Positions 35,504 through 44,503 of a stretch of DNA of 64,000 nt are shown here, in pieces. A program made the translations under genes and the position numbers. Position 1 is the first letter of the stretch, and the number at the start of each line of letters is the position of its first letter. The stretch spans positions 1 to 64,000 of the forward strand of contig NZ_BDCH01000036.1 of assembly GCF_001613405.1 (NCBI RefSeq). The letters run 5' to 3'. The stretch comes from Nocardia crassostreae. GTDB taxonomy: Bacteria; Actinomycetota; Actinomycetes; Mycobacteriales; Mycobacteriaceae. The notes beneath the pieces are model-generated. The model searched no databases and was not told the origin of the DNA. It saw nothing but the letters and a program-made list of their open reading frames with translations.

Positions 35504-36269
35504 TTACGCGGTCGCGGATCTCCGGGCCGCCGGATCGGCTCCGCCGCGCACCAGTTCCTCGAACCGCGCCACCACTTTCTCGTGGTACATGGCGAACAGA
35601 TCCTCGAACAATGCCAGCTGCGCCTCGGACGGACCGGCCTCGGATTCCCACACCGCCAGCAGCGCCCGCCACACCAGCACGTGCAGATCCGGTGACCGCG
35701 AAGTACGCCTCGACCGCCGCCGGGACTCCGGACAGCAGTTCGGCCAGTGAATTCAGCACCGCCCGCTGCATGGTGTGCCCGAGCTCGCCGAGCAGTGCGC
35801 GCACCAGTTCGACCTCGATGCCGAAAAGGTCGTGCCGATCGGGTTCGGCGCCGCGCGCGAGGGTTTCCAGCTCGTCGACTTGGGCCGCCAGCCGCGCCGG
35901 GGCGATCCGCTGCTCGCTCTCGGTATAGGCGAGCAGCGCGTCCAGCACGATGGCGCGTTCGGTCTCGACCACATCGCGGAACATGGCCACCGCGATATCG
36001 GGCGGCGACAGCCGGAACAAGCGGCGGTACACGTCCACCCCGCCGTCGCGGCGCACATCGCGCACCGTGAAGCCACGACCGCGATGGGCGTCCACGAATC
36101 CGTAGGACTCCAACCGGCCCAGCACCAGTTGCGCGGTGGCGCGGTTCATCTCGAATTCCTCGGCGACCTGACGGACGGAGGGCAGCAGGTCACCGGGTTC
36201 GTACATCCCGGTCACGACCCGGCGGGCGAGCTCGTCCGCGACGTCGGCGACGACCGTCTGGGCTCCCAT
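35504..36269 (-). pseudogene. GntR/FadR-type transcriptional regulator, frameshifted near the C-terminus
   Basis: The first ~190 residues form an intact GntR regulator: winged helix (GMYEPGDLLPSVRQVAEEFEM, ATAQLVLGRLESYGFV) and an FCD-like helical domain (RDVVETERAIVLDALL). Near 35690 the frame shifts. A different frame completes the domain with DLHVLVWRALLAVWE, FEDLFAMYHEKVVARFEEL and a TAA at 35504; one missing base explains it. FCD domains bind acyl-CoA or organic acids. It is divergent from the ABC1 kinase across a dyad-containing region and is a good candidate for the regulator of the surrounding lipid genes. The shift may abolish ligand sensing. Confidence 0.75.
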
Positions 36270-36296
36270 CCCGTCACCTTTCGACAACTTTCGAAT

Positions 36297-36320
36297 ACGT
36301 CCCAGACAGTTTAGGCTGTC
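36297..36320. promoter_or_regulatory. Operator-like double dyad at the GntR / ABC1 promoter
   Basis: ACGTCCCAGACAG (36297-36309) shares its last 11 bases with the 13-mer at 37804. Its GACAG (36305-36309) also forms an inverted repeat with CTGTC (36316-36320) across 6 nt. The position between the divergent starts 36269 and 36378 suits autoregulation by the GntR protein. Confidence 0.6.
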
Positions 36321-36377
36321 GTGTGCCAAACTGCACCTGCACACCCCCTGCGGGCTGCGGACACAACGAGGTGAGCA

Positions 36378-37793
36378 ATGTCTGGACGAACACCGCCACG
36401 GCGCACCCTGGTTCGCAATGCCAAACTCGCCACCCTGCCGGTCGCCTTCGCCGGACGGCAGGCCGCGGGTGTGGGCAAACGAGCGCTGGGCCGCACATCC
36501 AGCGAGGTCAACCTGGATATCCAGATGCGCACCGCCCAGCACATCTTCGAGGTGCTCGGCGAACTCAAGGGCTGCGCGACCAAACTCGGCCAGCTGCTGT
36601 CGATCTACGAACTCGTCCTCCCGCCCGGCCTGGCCGAACCGTATCGGGCCGCGGTGGCCCAGCTGCAGGATTCGGCGCCGATCATGCTGCCCGCCACCGT
36701 GAACTCCGCCATGGCGGAGTCCATGGGCGCGAGCTGGCGCTGGCATTTCCGGGAATTCGACGACCGCCGCGCCGCGGCCGCCTCCATCGGTCAGGTCCAC
36801 CGCGCGATCTGGCGGGACGGGCGACCGGCGGCGGTGAAGGTGATGTATCCCGGGGCCCGCACGGCGGTGCGCGGCGATCTGGAACAGCTGCGGCGGATCT
36901 CGGTGCTGGCCACCGTATTCCTGCCCGGCGCCGATGCGAAGGCCGTGACCGAGGCCATCTGCACCGGGGTGGAGGAGGAGCTCGATTACGCCGCCGAGGC
37001 CGACTACCAGCGGCGTTTCGCCGAGGCCTATGCCGATGACCCGGATTTCGTGGTGCCCCGGGTGATCACCCAGCGCGGTGATGTGATCGTCAGCGAATGG
37101 CTCACCGGCACCTCGGTATCGCGTGTGCTGGAATCCGGTACGGCCGCCGAGCGCAGCCGGGTCGGCATGCAGATCCTGCGTTTCGTGCTCTCCGCGTGGA
37201 TGCGCACCGGGCTGATCTACTGCGATCCGCACCCCGGCAATTTCCGGGTCCTGCCGGACGGTCGGCTCGGCGTGGTCGATTTCGGCGCCTGCGCACCGTG
37301 GGAGGGCACCGAATTCGCCGAACTGGTCGGCGATCTCACCGATGCCACGCTCAATGGCGGGCCCGACGCGCTCGACCAGGCCATGCGCCGCCACGGTTTC
37401 GTCGAACCGGAGCGCAGCTTCGACGTGGCCGCCATCGGTGAGGCCATGGCGCTGTTGTTCGAACCGGTGGTCAGCCCGACCTTCCGCTTCAGCAACGAGT
37501 GGATGCGCGGGCGGGTGCACGGTTTCCTGGATCCCCGGCTGACGAACCCGAACCGCCAGCTCACCATGGCCGCCGGATTCACTCCGCTGGCCCGTTCGCT
37601 GATCACCGCCCTGGGCACGCTCTGCCAACTGGAGACCGAGGGACCGATACGCACCGAATTCGCGCGCTGGTCACCGGAACTGGCCGCCATGATGGAGCGC
37701 TTCGACACCCGCCGCGACCTGCCGACGGATCTGGCCGTCGTGCGCCAGCTGCGCGCGACGCCGAAGCCGCGCCGATTCTCGATCGTGAGCTAG
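36378..37793 (+). CDS. ABC1/UbiB-family atypical kinase
   Basis: This is a 471-residue UbiB/ADCK-family protein with the family-defining KLGQLLS (KxGQ) motif in the N-terminal extension, the Ala-rich loop AAASIGQVH, the ATP-binding Lys in PAAVKVMYPGA, the catalytic segment YCDPHPGNFRVLPDGRLGVVDFGA (HPGN and DFG equivalents), and a long helical C-terminus. These cytosolic or membrane-associated ATPases support quinone or lipid homeostasis. The ATG lies about 15 nt after an ACGAGGTG stretch. A second copy lies at 39503, so the pair brackets the monooxygenase at 37855. Confidence 0.88.
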   Translation: MSGRTPPRRTLVRNAKLATLPVAFAGRQAAGVGKRALGRTSSEVNLDIQMRTAQHIFEVLGELKGCATKLGQLLSIYELVLPPGLAEPYRAAVAQLQDSAPIMLPATVNSAMAESMGASWRWHFREFDDRRAAAASIGQVHRAIWRDGRPAAVKVMYPGARTAVRGDLEQLRRISVLATVFLPGADAKAVTEAICTGVEEELDYAAEADYQRRFAEAYADDPDFVVPRVITQRGDVIVSEWLTGTSVSRVLESGTAAERSRVGMQILRFVLSAWMRTGLIYCDPHPGNFRVLPDGRLGVVDFGACAPWEGTEFAELVGDLTDATLNGGPDALDQAMRRHGFVEPERSFDVAAIGEAMALLFEPVVSPTFRFSNEWMRGRVHGFLDPRLTNPNRQLTMAAGFTPLARSLITALGTLCQLETEGPIRTEFARWSPELAAMMERFDTRRDLPTDLAVVRQLRATPKPRRFSIVS

Positions 37794-37803
37794 GCCTGGA
37801 TCG

Positions 37804-37816
37804 CTGTCCCAGACAG
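37804..37816 (+). promoter_or_regulatory. CTGTCCCAGACAG palindrome upstream of monooxygenase
   Basis: This is the best dyad of the series: CTGTC, a 3-nt centre, then GACAG, 38 nt before the GTG start at 37855. Related sites lie at 28300, 30599, 33709 and 36297. Confidence 0.65.
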
Positions 37817-37854
37817 TGCTACCGTCGGAGGGAAAGCACCACCGGAGGTGACCC

Positions 37855-39519
37855 GTGTCGACAGCATTCTCGTCCACAGCCCAACGGAGCACGGCCCAGC
37901 CGCAGGCCCTCGAACGCCCCGATTTCGAGGTCGTCGTCATCGGCGCCGGTTTCGGCGGCATCGGCATGGGCGTGGAACTGCGCAGGGCCGGGATACACAA
38001 CTTCCTCATCGTCGAGAAGAACAGCGATATCGGCGGCACCTGGCAAGCGAACACCTATCCCGGCGTGGCCGTGGATATCCCGTCGATCTACTACAGCTTC
38101 TCCTACGAGCTGCCGAAGCGGTGGTCACGCATGTTCGCCCCCGGCGCCGAGGTGAAGGCGTACGCCGATCAGGTCGTCGACTCCTACGGGCTGCGGCCGC
38201 GAATCCTGTTGAACACCAGGGTCGTCGGCGGGCGATAGGATGAGCGCAACCACCTCTGGCGCGGCACCCTCGAGACCGGACAGGAGGTCACCTCCCGCTT
38301 CGTGGTCGGCGCGGTGGGCGGGCTGGAGATCCCGAAACTCCCCGAGATCGAGGGCATCGACGATTTCGCGGGCAAGATCGTGCACACCGCGCGCTGGGAT
38401 CACGACTACGACTACACCGGCAAGCGGATCGCCGTCATCGGCACCGGAGCCACGGCCTTGCAGCTGATTCCCGAAATGGCGGATGTGGCCTCGCATTTGA
38501 CGGTTTTCCAGCGCCGCCCCATCTGGGTGGCCCCCAAACCCGACTTCCCGATTCCGGCCCTGGCCAAGGACATCCTGGTCACTGTCGGCCCGCTGCGCCG
38601 CGCCGTGCGGGCGGCCGTCACCCTCGGCATCGACTTCGGCATCTCCGGAGTCGGGGTGTTCCACAGCCGGATTCCCGGCCTGGTCAAGCTCGCCCAACGC
38701 GGCGGCGGGCTCATGTACCGGGCCTGGCTGCCCGATCATCCGGAGCTGGCCGCGCGGCTGACGCCCGATTACGCGCCCGGCTGCAAACGGCCGTCGGTGT
38801 CGAACCGCTATCTGCGCACATTCACCCGCCCGCATGTGGAATTGGTGAGCGCGGCCATCGAGAAGGTGACCGACGGCGCGGTGGTCACCGCGGACGGCCA
38901 CCATCACGAGGCGGATGTGCTGGTGTGCGCCACCGGATTCCGGGTACTGGAGAAGGGGTACGCCCCGCCCTACCCGTTGCGCGGCCGGGACGGGCTGGAT
39001 CTGGGTGAGTTCTGGGACAGCAACCGCTATCAGGCGTACCAGGGCGTCAGCGTGCCCAAGTTCCCGAATCTGTTTCTCATCACGGGCCCTTACGGTTTCG
39101 CGGCCGGGTCCTATATCGCCATGATCGAATGCACGGCCCGGCACGCGGCCCGCGCCATCGGCGAGGCCCGGCGGCGCGGCGCCACCGCGGTGGAGATCAG
39201 ACAGGAACCGCACGACGCCTACTTCCGTAAATGCGTCGAACGCGGCTCCCACACCATGTGGCTGTCGGACGCCTGCGCCGGATCGAACACCTACTATGTG
39301 AACTATCAGGGCGATCCCGCACCGATCCGGCCCAGCACCCATATCGAGATGTGTTGGGGGAACAAGTATTTCCCCTTCAGGCACCACAGCTTCACCACCC
39401 TGCCCGCGACATTCCCGACCGCCTGGAGCGGCGAGGACGCCGAGGTCGTCCCGGAGGCCTTCACGCGCGAGGAGTTCATCGAACTCCTGCGCGCGCGGCG
39501 GCTCAGCGTTCGGGGGTAG
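37855..39519 (+). pseudogene. FAD-dependent Baeyer-Villiger-type monooxygenase, in-frame TAG at codon 128
   Basis: A 554-codon frame with FAD motif IGAGFGGIGMG, GGTWQANTYPGVAVDIPS, the Baeyer-Villiger fingerprint FAGKIVHTARWDHD, and NADPH motif VIGTGATALQLIP. A TAG at 38236-38238 interrupts VVGGR-TAG-DERNHLW. The intact paralogue at 23859 has Trp at the aligned position (VEREV-W-DVDNHLW), so a TGG-to-TAG change is the simplest explanation. Downstream codons remain conserved to the end. Without read-through only the FAD-binding fragment is made. It ends 17 nt inside the convergent ABC1 gene. Confidence 0.85.
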
Positions 39520-40966
39520 CGGTCGGCGCTGGGTCCCGACGGTCCTCGTGGCGGCGGACCGCCTCCGCCAATCCCGGCCACCAGGCCAGGAATTCGTCCC
39601 GGATGGAATCCTGGGTGCCCAGCTGGCACAGCATGCCGAAGCCGGTGACAACGGCGCGTCCGGTCACCGTGAGCTCCGGCGGCAGCGTCATCTGCCGGAA
39701 CACATTCGACAACCGGATCTCCGCAATGGCCGAAACCTGTTCGCGGAGCCACTCATTGGACAGTCGCAGTTCCGGACGCAGCAGAATGTCGAGGAACGGC
39801 GCGGCAATGCGCACCAGCTCCTCGGCATCGAATTCCTGTCCACCACGGATGAATCGGTGCCTGCGCAGCGCCTCCTCCACCTCGGCGGGCGTGCCGTTGT
39901 AGAGGGCCTCCCCGATCTCGGCGACCATGGTGCGCAGTTGCGGCGGATACTCCGCGGCCGCACCGAAATCCACGACCCCGAGCCGCCCGTCCGGCAGCAC
40001 CAGGAAATTCCCGGGATGCACGTCACCGGCGAACGCCCCGCACCGCTCGTGCGCGGCCCGGCCGAAGCGCAGGATCTGGAAGGCCACCCGATTGCGCTCG
40101 TCCGCATCGCCGGATTCGATGACCCGGCTCACCGGCACGCCCTCGACCCAGTCGGAGATGAGCACGTCATTGCTGTGCACCACGACCTTGGGCACCACGA
40201 ATTCGGGATCACCGGCGAAGGCGCGCGCGAACCAGGACTGGAACATGCCCTCGCGGCGGTAGTTCAGCTCGTCGTAGATATTGGCGCACAGCATCTCGAT
40301 GACGGCCTGCACATCCGCGCCCGCGAACAGGGCGCCGAACAGGCCCGACAATCCGCGCAGCTGCCGCAGATTGGAGTCGACGGCCGCGCGGGCGCCGGGA
40401 TACATCATCTTCACCGCGACGGTGCGGCCGTCGTACCAGACCCCGCGATGCACCTGCCCCAGGGAGGCCGCGGCCGCCGGGTGCTCGTCGAAGCTCTGGA
40501 AATCGTCGAACCAGTCGGGGCCCATATTCCGGGCCATCACCTGGCGCACCACCTCGGGCGGCATGGGCGGCGCGGAATCCTGTAGTCGGCCCATCTCCGT
40601 CCCGATGGCCCCGGCCAGGTCGGCGGGCACGAACTCGACCGGCAGGGCCGCGCGGTAGATGGCGGCCACCTGCCCGAGCTTGGCCGCGCAGCCCTTCAAC
40701 TCGCCCAGCACCTCGAAGAAGTGCCGGGCGGTGCGCTGCTGAATGTCCTGCTCGATATCGTCCGGGGACTGCCCCATGAGCCGCCGCCCCCGGCCGGTCA
40801 CGCGCCGCCCCAGATAGGCGACGGGCAAGCCGATCAGCTTGGCGTCGCGCACCACCGGCTTGGTGGGCATGGACCGCTTCGGCCCGACCGGCCCGGTCCA
40901 GCGCGGCGGGGGCGGTTTCGGCACCGGAAACGGAATCACCCGGGCCAACCGCTCATCCCCGCTCAC
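39503..40966 (-). CDS. ABC1/UbiB-family atypical kinase, second copy
   Basis: From the GTG at 40966, which follows GGGGAG, this is a 487-residue paralogue of the gene at 36378 with the same landmarks: AAKLGQVAAIY, AAAASLGQVHRG, Lys in VAVKMMYPGA, and DVHPGNFLVLPDGRLGVVDFGAAAE. The N-terminus adds a Pro-rich stretch (IPFPVPKPPPPRW). A later ATG at 40870 aligns with the paralogue's start and is an alternative; the frame extends upstream to 41116 without support. The two kinases converge on the monooxygenase between them, suggesting a duplicated unit. Confidence 0.85.
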   Translation of the reverse strand: MSGDERLARVIPFPVPKPPPPRWTGPVGPKRSMPTKPVVRDAKLIGLPVAYLGRRVTGRGRRLMGQSPDDIEQDIQQRTARHFFEVLGELKGCAAKLGQVAAIYRAALPVEFVPADLAGAIGTEMGRLQDSAPPMPPEVVRQVMARNMGPDWFDDFQSFDEHPAAAASLGQVHRGVWYDGRTVAVKMMYPGARAAVDSNLRQLRGLSGLFGALFAGADVQAVIEMLCANIYDELNYRREGMFQSWFARAFAGDPEFVVPKVVVHSNDVLISDWVEGVPVSRVIESGDADERNRVAFQILRFGRAAHERCGAFAGDVHPGNFLVLPDGRLGVVDFGAAAEYPPQLRTMVAEIGEALYNGTPAEVEEALRRHRFIRGGQEFDAEELVRIAAPFLDILLRPELRLSNEWLREQVSAIAEIRLSNVFRQMTLPPELTVTGRAVVTGFGMLCQLGTQDSIRDEFLAWWPGLAEAVRRHEDRRDPAPTATPER

Positions 40967-41217
40967 CGCGCAACTCCCCGCCCCGACTTCTCCCCGAAGT
41001 CCTTCTCCGCCATGTACCTGCACCAATCGTGTTCCGCCGCGGTGCAGTCCCACACGCACTGCCCGTTCGGCGGCGACCATCAGCGTTCCCAGACAACTCC
41101 GGGCACACCATGACATTTTCCGCCAAGACTAATACTCTTCGGCTACCGCCGCCGCGCTTCGCGAAAGCCCCTGTCGCCACCGCCATTCCGACTACGATTC
41201 GAGGCGGAGGTGGCGTG

Positions 41218-41787
41218 ATGCCGAAGGTACTTCTGATTACCGGAGATACCGCCGAGGACCTCGAGGTGATGTATCCCTATCAGCGCTTGCTGGAAGAGGG
41301 ATACGAGGTCGACGTGGCCGCTCCCACTCGCAAACAACTCCAGTTCGTGGTGCACGATTTCGCACCCGGATTCGATACCTACACCGAGAAACTCGGCCGC
41401 ACCTGGCCCGCCGATCTGGCCTTCGACGAGGTGGATCCGGACGCGTACGCGGCGCTGGTGGTCCCGGGCGGGCGCGCGCCGGAGTATCTGCGCGGCAGCA
41501 AGGACTGCCGGATGATCGTGCAGCACTTCGCCGATGCGGGCAAACCCATTGCGGCGCTGTGCCACGGACCGCTCATCCTGGCCGCGGCGGGCGTGCTGGC
41601 GAACCGCACCACCAGCAGTTATCCGGCCTTGGAACCGGATATCACCGCGGCCGGGGCGCGCTGGGTCGACAGTCCGGCGCAGGTGGACGGCGCACTGGTC
41701 ACCGGCCGGGCCTGGCCCGACCATCCGCAGTGGATGCGCGCCTTCCTCGATATTCTGCGCGCGGTCGCGCCACCCGACAGGTCATAG
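41218..41787 (+). CDS. DJ-1/PfpI-family protein
   Basis: The 189-residue product has the class I glutamine-amidotransferase-like fold of DJ-1/PfpI: KVLLITGDTAEDLEVMYPYQ with the conserved Glu, LVVPGGRAPEYLRG, and the nucleophile elbow ALCHGPLIL with a Cys-His pair. Such proteins act as glyoxalase/deglycase or peptidase-like stress enzymes. The ATG follows GGAGGTGGCG. It stands alone between divergent and parallel neighbours. Confidence 0.88.
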   Translation: MPKVLLITGDTAEDLEVMYPYQRLLEEGYEVDVAAPTRKQLQFVVHDFAPGFDTYTEKLGRTWPADLAFDEVDPDAYAALVVPGGRAPEYLRGSKDCRMIVQHFADAGKPIAALCHGPLILAAAGVLANRTTSSYPALEPDITAAGARWVDSPAQVDGALVTGRAWPDHPQWMRAFLDILRAVAPPDRS

Positions 41788-41855
41788 AACGGATCTATGT
41801 ATCCATCGAATCGACGCCGCTAGCGGGTGATATCCGCGCGGCCGATGCTGGATGC

Positions 41856-43037
41856 ATGACCACAGTGACCCTTCGCCACCACACCGACACCGCACCCCGG
41901 GCCGTCGAAGGCGAGGCGTCCGCGCCGCGGCCCATCGCCGAAGACGGGCACGCCGCCGGAACCCGGCGCGCACCCGGCAATTCGGTGCGCCAGCTGGCCC
42001 CCAACTGGTTCGCCGTGGTGATGGGCACCGGCATTGTCGCCAATGCCGCCGCCACCCTGCCATTGCAGTTCCCCGGCCTGCGTGCCGCCGCCACCGTGGT
42101 GTGGGGGCTGGCGTCACTGCTGCTCGTCGTGCTGGCCGTCGCCTGGATCGCGCACTGGCGGCGATACCCGGAGGCCGCCCGGTCGCACGGCGCCAATCCG
42201 GTCATGATGCAGTTCTACGGCGCGCTGCCCATGGCCCTGCTGACCGTCGGCGCGGGCACCCTGACCCTGGGCCGCGACATCATCGGCCTGTCCGCCGCGC
42301 TCACCATCGACTGGGCGCTGTGGTCGGCGGGCACCGTCCTGGGACTGATGACCGCCGCCGCCATCCCCTACCGGATGATCACCCGGCACAACTTCGATCC
42401 CGATTCCGCCTTCGGCGGCTGGCTCATGCCGGTCGTGCCGCCCATGGTCTCGGCCGCCACCGGCGCCCTGCTGGTGCCCTACGCCCCCGCCGGTCAGGCT
42501 CGACTGACCCTGCTGTTCGCCTGCCTGGCCATGTTCGGCCTGACCCTCATCGCCGCCATCGTGACCATCACCCTGATCTGGTCGCGGCTGCTGCACCACG
42601 GGCTGCCCCCGGCCGGAATGGTCGCCACCGTGTGGCTGGTGCTGGGCCCGCTCGGCCAGTCCGTCACCGCCGCCGGTCAGCTCGCCCAGGTCGCCCCGAT
42701 CGCGCTGCCCGCCGAGGATGCCCGCGGCCTGAACGAGTTCGCCCTGCTGTTCGGTGTTCCCACTTGGGGATTCGCCATGCTGTGGCTGGCCCTGGCCATT
42801 GCCGTGACCGCCCACGCCCGCAAGTCCATGCCCTTCAATATGACCTGGTGGGGCTTCACCTTCCCGCTGGGCACCTGCGTCACCGGCACCACCGTGCTGT
42901 TCGCACACACCGGCGCCGATCTGTTCGCCGTTATCGCGGTGGCTCTCTACGCCCTGCTGGTAAGCGCCTGGGCCGTGGTGGCCGTGCGCACCGCCCACGG
43001 TGTGCTGCGCGGAAATCTGCTCCGCCCGGCCGCGTAA
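41856..43037 (+). CDS. TDT-family transporter (TehA/Mae1/SLAC1-like)
   Basis: The 393-residue protein has a disordered ~45-residue N-terminus and about ten membrane helices. Family landmarks are LAPNWFAVVMGTGIVANAAATLP at the start of the membrane domain, WLMPVVPPMVSAATGALL in the middle, and MTWWGFTFPLGTCVTGT near the end. Members export dicarboxylates, sulfite or other anions or confer tellurite resistance; the substrate here is unknown. The ATG at 41856 was chosen because the frame becomes protein-like only there; an imperfect purine stretch precedes it. Confidence 0.88.
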   Translation: MTTVTLRHHTDTAPRAVEGEASAPRPIAEDGHAAGTRRAPGNSVRQLAPNWFAVVMGTGIVANAAATLPLQFPGLRAAATVVWGLASLLLVVLAVAWIAHWRRYPEAARSHGANPVMMQFYGALPMALLTVGAGTLTLGRDIIGLSAALTIDWALWSAGTVLGLMTAAAIPYRMITRHNFDPDSAFGGWLMPVVPPMVSAATGALLVPYAPAGQARLTLLFACLAMFGLTLIAAIVTITLIWSRLLHHGLPPAGMVATVWLVLGPLGQSVTAAGQLAQVAPIALPAEDARGLNEFALLFGVPTWGFAMLWLALAIAVTAHARKSMPFNMTWWGFTFPLGTCVTGTTVLFAHTGADLFAVIAVALYALLVSAWAVVAVRTAHGVLRGNLLRPAA

Positions 43038-43107
43038 ACGGCGCGTATCAGCGCAAATCCGGCGAGTTCTACTAGCCTGGGGCCGTAACAAGATGGAGGG
43101 AGAGCCT

Positions 43108-44331
43108 ATGCAAACCCACCGTTTTCGATCCCCCGCCGCCACCGGATTTCTCGGGGCGCTGATTGCCCTGACCGCCTGCTCGTCGTCCGAGACGCCGAGC
43201 GCGACACCTGAAATCGTCGCACCGCCCCCGCCTGTGATCACCGTGCTGCCGCAGTCGGGGGCACAGCACGTCGATCCGGCCGCCCCGGTCTCGGTCAGTA
43301 CCAGCAGCGGTGTGCTCCGCAGCGTCACCATGACCAATGAGGAAGGCCGGGTCATCGAGGGGACGCTGACTCCGGACCACACGAGCTGGAGACCCAATGA
43401 GCAATTGGGTTACGGGCGCACCTATACCGTCACCGCCACCGGCCTCGCCGTCACCGGGCCGACGGGGCCGATCACCTCCACCTTCTCGACGGTGACACCA
43501 GACAACCAGACCAAGGTGACCTTGCACAATACCGGCGCCGATCCGCTGGTCGAGGGCGCGACGTACGGCGTCGGCACCGTGATCGTCGCGCACTTCGACG
43601 AGAACATCCCCGACCGCGCCGCCGCCGAGCGCCGCTTGACCGTCACCACCACTCCCCCGGTCACCGGTTCCTGGAACTGGGTGGACAACCGCAATGTGCA
43701 CTGGCGGCCGCGCGAGTACTACGCCCCGGGCACGCGGGTCTCGGTGTCCGCCAAGGTTTTCGGCGCGGAAGTCGGTCCCGGGCTGTTCGGCCAGGAGGAC
43801 GCGGGCGTCGGCTTCGTCATCGGCCCGTCGCATGTGGCCATCGCCGATGACAACACCCATCAGATCGAGGTCTTCGAGAACGGCACTCTGGTGCGCACCA
43901 TGCCGACCTCCATGGGCATGGGCGGGGGCACCACCGTGGGCGGGCGGACCATTACCTTCTGGACCCAGCCCGGCGTCTACACCGTGCTGGGCAAGGCGAA
44001 TCCGGTGATCATGGATTCCTCCACCTACGGCCTGCCGGTGAATTCCCGGCTCGGCTACAAGGAACGCATCAACTGGACCACCCGTATCAGCACCGACGGC
44101 ATCTATCTGCACGCGCTCGACTCCACGGTCTGGGCGCAGGGCAGCACCAATGTCTCGCACGGCTGCCTGAATTTGAGCAGCGACAATGCCGCGTGGTTCT
44201 TCGAGTTCGTGCGGATCGGCGATGTCGTGGAGGTCCGCAATACCGGCGGCGACCCGCTCGAGGTGTGGCAGAACGGCGACTGGGGCGTGCCGTGGGACCA
44301 GTGGGTGGCGGGCAGCGCACTGCGCCGCTGA
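43108..44331 (+). CDS. L,D-transpeptidase lipoprotein (LdtMt-like)
   Basis: The 407-residue precursor has a lipoprotein signal ending in LTAC. Two Ig-like domains follow (about residues 40-250) and then a YkuD catalytic domain with HVAIADDNTHQIEVF, IYLHALDS, and the active-site SHGCLNLS motif (Cys near 353). It forms 3-3 cross-links in peptidoglycan outside the membrane, as in mycobacterial LdtMt2. The ATG follows GGAGGGAGAG. The mature N-terminus has a Pro-rich linker. It is a single gene, followed by the agu control region. Confidence 0.92.
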   Translation: MQTHRFRSPAATGFLGALIALTACSSSETPSATPEIVAPPPPVITVLPQSGAQHVDPAAPVSVSTSSGVLRSVTMTNEEGRVIEGTLTPDHTSWRPNEQLGYGRTYTVTATGLAVTGPTGPITSTFSTVTPDNQTKVTLHNTGADPLVEGATYGVGTVIVAHFDENIPDRAAAERRLTVTTTPPVTGSWNWVDNRNVHWRPREYYAPGTRVSVSAKVFGAEVGPGLFGQEDAGVGFVIGPSHVAIADDNTHQIEVFENGTLVRTMPTSMGMGGGTTVGGRTITFWTQPGVYTVLGKANPVIMDSSTYGLPVNSRLGYKERINWTTRISTDGIYLHALDSTVWAQGSTNVSHGCLNLSSDNAAWFFEFVRIGDVVEVRNTGGDPLEVWQNGDWGVPWDQWVAGSALRR

Positions 44332-44343
44332 GGGCGCATTCTG

Positions 44344-44357
44344 ACTGAGCTTTCAGT
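44344..44357. promoter_or_regulatory. agu operator, copy 1
   Basis: ACTGA (44344-44348) and TCAGT (44353-44357) form a dyad within CTGACTGAGCTTTCAGTT. The sequence is nearly repeated at 44442. It is probably bound by the TetR encoded at 46546. Confidence 0.65.
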
Positions 44358-44441
44358 TTAGACAATGGAGCCAGTCGACAGAGCTCCATGTCATGACTAT
44401 GACCTGGGATGCAGGAAAAACTTCTCGCCAGGTCTCGACTG

Positions 44442-44455
44442 ACTGAATTTTCAGT
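44442..44455. promoter_or_regulatory. agu operator, copy 2
   Basis: ACTGAATTTTCAGT is a perfect 14-bp palindrome inside CTGACTGAATTTTCAGTT. It lies 98 bp downstream of copy 1 and about 50 nt before the aguB start, a position suited to blocking transcription. Confidence 0.7.
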
Positions 44456-44503
44456 TCCTATGGTGGTGGCACACCCGCACCCACAAGGGAGGCATGAAGC
44501 TCC

